Assembly: GCA_027310665.1 (NCBI GenBank)
Contig: DAIDAJ010000009.1
Span: forward strand, 1-64,000
DNA: 64,000 nucleotides
Source of the DNA: Sideroxydans sp.
GTDB lineage: Bacteria; Pseudomonadota; Gammaproteobacteria; Burkholderiales; Gallionellaceae
Direction: 5' to 3'
Shown: piece by piece, positions 61,833 through 64,000 of the stretch
How positions within the stretch are numbered: position 1 is the stretch's first letter
Layout: every line of letters begins with the position of its first letter
Notes under the pieces: model-generated
Told to the model about the DNA's origin: nothing
Databases searched by the model: none
Seen by the model: the letters and a program-made list of their open reading frames with translations, nothing else
Program-made: the position numbers and the translations under genes

Positions 61833-61870
61833 AAAAAACCCGCCATGCACCGTTAGATCGCATGGCGGGT
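61833..61870 (-). terminator. rho-independent terminator after rplY
   Basis: Minus strand: 11-bp perfect stem acccgccatgc/gcatggcgggt with an 11-nt loop and a run of six T, 16 bp after the rplY stop and directly before pth. Confidence 0.9.
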
Positions 61871-61885
61871 CGTACAGTTTGCAGA

Positions 61886-62563
61886 TTACTTCTTGGCGTC
61901 TGCTGCGGGCTTCGCTGCGGCAGCTGCAGGAGCAGCGGCCGCTGTTGCGGCGGCAGATGCAGCTTCGGAAGCAGCGGCTTCAGCGGCAGCCTCGACATGT
62001 CCGCGCGGTACCTGCACCGTCGCCACGGCATCGCTGGCGTGGTGGTGACCCGAAACCTCGACGCCCTTGGGCAGCTTGATGTCGGAGACGTGGATGGAGT
62101 GACCCAGATCCAGAGCGGCCAGATCCACTTCGATCGCCGCGGGCAGATCGGCCGGCAAGCAGGTGATTTCCAGGTCGTTCAATACGTGACTGATGATGCC
62201 GCCGCCGGTCTTCACGCCCGGGGCGATGTCCGCGTTGATGAAGTGCAACGGCACCTTCATGTGGATCTTCTTCTTCGCATCGACGCGCTGGAAGTCGATA
62301 TGCAACACTTGCTGGCGGAACGGGTGCATCTGGAAGTCACGCAGGAGAACGGACTGCTTCTTGCCGTCCAGATCCAGCGACAGGATCGATGCGTGGAACG
62401 CTTCGTTGCGCAGTGCGTAATACAATGTATTGTGATCGAGTTCGATCATGGATGCCTCGCCTGTGCCATAAACGATGCCAGGGACGCGATTCGTCTTGCG
62501 CAGACGGCGGCTCGCACCCGTTCCTTGCGCTTTGCGTGTTGTTGCTGCGATTTCGATAGCCAT
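61886..62563 (-). CDS. rplY: 50S ribosomal protein L25 (Ctc form)
   Basis: 225 residues. N-terminal L25 domain ~5-95 ([43 protein letters not shown]) that binds 5S rRNA; C-terminal TL5/CTC domain ~100-190 ([35 protein letters not shown]); then a low-complexity Ala-rich tail of about 35 residues. GGAGAAG precedes ATG 62563. Classic neighbour of prs and pth. Confidence 0.97.
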   Translation of the reverse strand: MAIEIAATTRKAQGTGASRRLRKTNRVPGIVYGTGEASMIELDHNTLYYALRNEAFHASILSLDLDGKKQSVLLRDFQMHPFRQQVLHIDFQRVDAKKKIHMKVPLHFINADIAPGVKTGGGIISHVLNDLEITCLPADLPAAIEVDLAALDLGHSIHVSDIKLPKGVEVSGHHHASDAVATVQVPRGHVEAAAEAAASEAASAAATAAAAPAAAAAKPAADAKK

Positions 62564-62645
62564 TTTACTTCTCCACTTCTAGTGAAGCTCTCCGCGACCA
62601 GAGGGCTTCGGGTTGCGCGATGACCAACATGGCCATCGCAAATTC

Positions 62646-63593
62646 TCAGTCCATGAACAGCGAACTGACCGACTCTTCCGCATTGATTCGACGCATGGTT
62701 TCAGCCATCAGTTCGGCCACGCTCAGCTGGCGGATGCGTTTGCAGTTGCGCGCTTCTTCGCGCAGCGGGATGGTGTCGGTCACCACCAGCTCGTCGATCG
62801 CGGATTTTTCCAGACGTTCGATCGCCGGACCGGACAGCACCGGATGGGTACAGTAGGCGATCACCCGCTCGGCGCCCTTTTCTTTCAAGGCATTGGCCGC
62901 TTCGCACAAGGTGTTTGCCGTATCCACCATGTCGTCCATGATGATGCAGGTGCGCCCGGCAACGTCGCCGATGATGTTCATCACCTTGGCTACATTGGGC
63001 TTCGGACGGCGCTTGTCGATGATCGCCAGGTCCGATTCCAGGCGCTTCGCCAGCGCACGGGCACGCACCACACCGCCCACATCGGGCGAAACCACCACCA
63101 GGTTCTGGAAGTTCTGCTTCCATACATCCGACAGCAGGATAGGCGCGGCATAGATATTGTCCACCGGGATATCGAAGAAACCCTGGATCTGGTCGGAGTG
63201 CAAGTCCATGGTCAGCAGGCGGTCGACGCCGACGCCGACCAGCATGTCCGCCACCACCTTGGCGGTGATCGCCACGCGCGCGGAGCGCGGACGGCGGTCC
63301 TGGCGGGCATAGCCGAAATACGGCAATGCCGCGGTAATACGGGCTGCCGAGGCGCGCTTCAGCGCATCCACCATCACCATCACTTCCATCAGGCTGTCGT
63401 TGGTCGGCACGGAAGTGGACTGCAGCACGAACACGTCCTTGCCGCGCACATGCTCGAGGATCTCGACCATCACTTCGCCGTCGGAGAAACGGCCCACCGT
63501 GGCGCGACCGAGATGGATGTGCAGATGCTTCGCCACGTCTTGCGCGAGCTTGGGATTGGCATTGCCGGTGAAGACCATCATGTCGCCGGACAT
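62646..63593 (-). CDS. prs: ribose-phosphate pyrophosphokinase
   Basis: 315 residues. Makes PRPP from ribose 5-phosphate and ATP. Visible: [20 protein letters not shown], the ATP-site [47 protein letters not shown] and the PRPP-binding loop [14 protein letters not shown]. Length normal. GAGG precedes ATG 63593. Lies just after tRNA-Gln. Confidence 0.97.
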   Translation of the reverse strand: MSGDMMVFTGNANPKLAQDVAKHLHIHLGRATVGRFSDGEVMVEILEHVRGKDVFVLQSTSVPTNDSLMEVMVMVDALKRASAARITAALPYFGYARQDRRPRSARVAITAKVVADMLVGVGVDRLLTMDLHSDQIQGFFDIPVDNIYAAPILLSDVWKQNFQNLVVVSPDVGGVVRARALAKRLESDLAIIDKRRPKPNVAKVMNIIGDVAGRTCIIMDDMVDTANTLCEAANALKEKGAERVIAYCTHPVLSGPAIERLEKSAIDELVVTDTIPLREEARNCKRIRQLSVAELMAETMRRINAEESVSSLFMD

Positions 63594-63604
63594 GAGTACC
63601 TCGC

Positions 63605-63631
63605 AAATTTAAAATGGGCGCGAACGCCCAT
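63605..63631 (-). terminator. hairpin between tRNA-Gln and prs, possible terminator
   Basis: Minus strand: stem atgggcg/cgcccat with a TTCG tetraloop, then TTTTAAATTT. Could end the tRNA transcript or stabilise the prs 5' end. Confidence 0.6.
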
Positions 63632-63651
63632 CATGACTTCATTGAAGAATC

Positions 63652-63726
63652 TGGCTGGGGAGGTAGGGATCGAACCTACGAATGTCGGAATCAAAATCCG
63701 ATGCCTTACCACTTGGCGACTCCCCA
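63652..63726 (-). tRNA. tRNA-Gln (anticodon TTG)
   Basis: 75 nt with encoded 3' CCA. Acceptor TGGGGAG pairs with CTCCCCA, the T arm has GGTTCGATCC, and the anticodon loop reads TTTTGAT, giving TTG for CAA codons. Placed between ispE and prs, the standard betaproteobacterial order. Confidence 0.97.
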
Positions 63727-63770
63727 ATTAACTGCTCAGAAGCCGTTTAAACCACTGCTTGCGCTACGTT

Positions 63771-64000
63771 TTAAACAGCCTCTGTCACAACAAAATCTTT
63801 CAGCGGATGCTGCTGCAAACCCCGCGCGACAAATCCGCGCATATTCGACGGCAACCGCTGCAATACCGCTTGTGCTTCCGCTTCCGTATCGAATTCGGCA
63901 AATACGCAGGCGCCGGAACCTGTCATCAGTGCCGGGCCGAATTGCGCCAGCCAGGCCAGATGTTCGCCAACCACCGGATACAGCTTACAAGCCACTGCCT
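63771..64000 (-). CDS. ispE: 4-diphosphocytidyl-2-C-methyl-D-erythritol kinase, C-terminal part
   Basis: The frame enters from the right edge and ends at 63771; about 76 residues are seen. The GHMP-kinase mark MTGSGACVFAEF, the following EAEAQAVLQRLP and MRGFVARGLQQHPL tail identify IspE of the non-mevalonate isoprenoid pathway. The N terminus with the ATP loop lies outside the window. Confidence 0.9.
   Translation of the reverse strand, partial: AVACKLYPVVGEHLAWLAQFGPALMTGSGACVFAEFDTEAEAQAVLQRLPSNMRGFVARGLQQHPLKDFVVTEAV

Overview
The window looks like a chromosome segment of a betaproteobacterium. The right end carries the order ispE - tRNA-Gln - prs - rplY - pth - ychF on the minus strand, which is a familiar arrangement in that class. 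The many PAS/GGDEF/hybrid-kinase genes, cold-type surface lipoproteins and absence of phage genes would fit a Gallionellaceae/Nitrosomonadales-like freshwater or sediment organism; that last step is inference and weak.

Layout. 1-466: the 3' end of an IS3-family element that has cut an outer-membrane barrel gene. 0.7-5.1 kb: a probable acetaldehyde-oxidation module (DUF779 protein, NAD-dependent aldehyde dehydrogenase, divergent AcoR-like sigma-54 activator with a candidate -24/-12 promoter). 5.5-9.0 kb: an ArsR repressor followed by SRPBCC/AHSA1-type proteins (one a triple fusion with a glyoxalase-like domain) and a RibD-C/DHFR-like protein. 9.1-12.5 kb: a heme-c sensor with a degenerate GGDEF domain, bacteriohemerythrin, CDGSH protein and YchJ-like protein. 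13.0-35.4 kb: a signalling island with a CheB-CheR-PAS protein, a PAS protein, a Crp/Fnr-like regulator, three hybrid histidine kinases, a REC-REC-kinase protein, several stand-alone response regulators, a PAS-GGDEF cyclase and a REC-HD-GYP phosphodiesterase. 35.4-53 kb: envelope and stress genes (PqiA-like, LapA, BON lipoproteins, two OmpA-type proteins, four DUF3494 ice-binding-like lipoproteins, AI-2E permease, DUF3309, DUF883/YqjE/YqjK trio, encapsulated-ferritin-like protein, an outer-membrane protein). 53-64 kb: housekeeping (SrkA-like kinase, DUF1415, RhlE helicase, an LPP20/LpoB/COG3014 lipoprotein operon, then ychF-pth-rplY-prs-tRNA-ispE).

The most interesting signal is regulatory. 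A 14-bp palindrome, GTGCG-N4-CGCAC, occurs thirteen times between 12.9 and 51.8 kb, nearly always in an intergenic region. It has the same half-site spacing as an E. coli CRP site (TGTGC-N6-GCACA against TGTGA-N6-TCACA). In twelve of the thirteen a -10-like hexamer starts exactly 36 bp after the start of the palindrome, which puts the site at -41.5, the class II activator position. The sites precede the crp-like gene itself, most of the signalling operons, the DUF3494 lipoproteins, the AI-2E permease, the OmpA/BON/DUF883/ferritin-like block and a candidate small RNA of about 78 nt whose loop is an anti-Shine-Dalgarno CU-rich tract. I infer a local regulon of the Crp-like protein at 17183-17905 linking sensory kinases and cyclic-di-GMP enzymes to envelope and stress proteins. 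Other notable items are a 5 x 56-bp tandem array of hairpin-forming repeats, near-identical PAS-coding segments exactly 6000 bp apart, and an encapsulated-ferritin-type protein with no shell gene in view.
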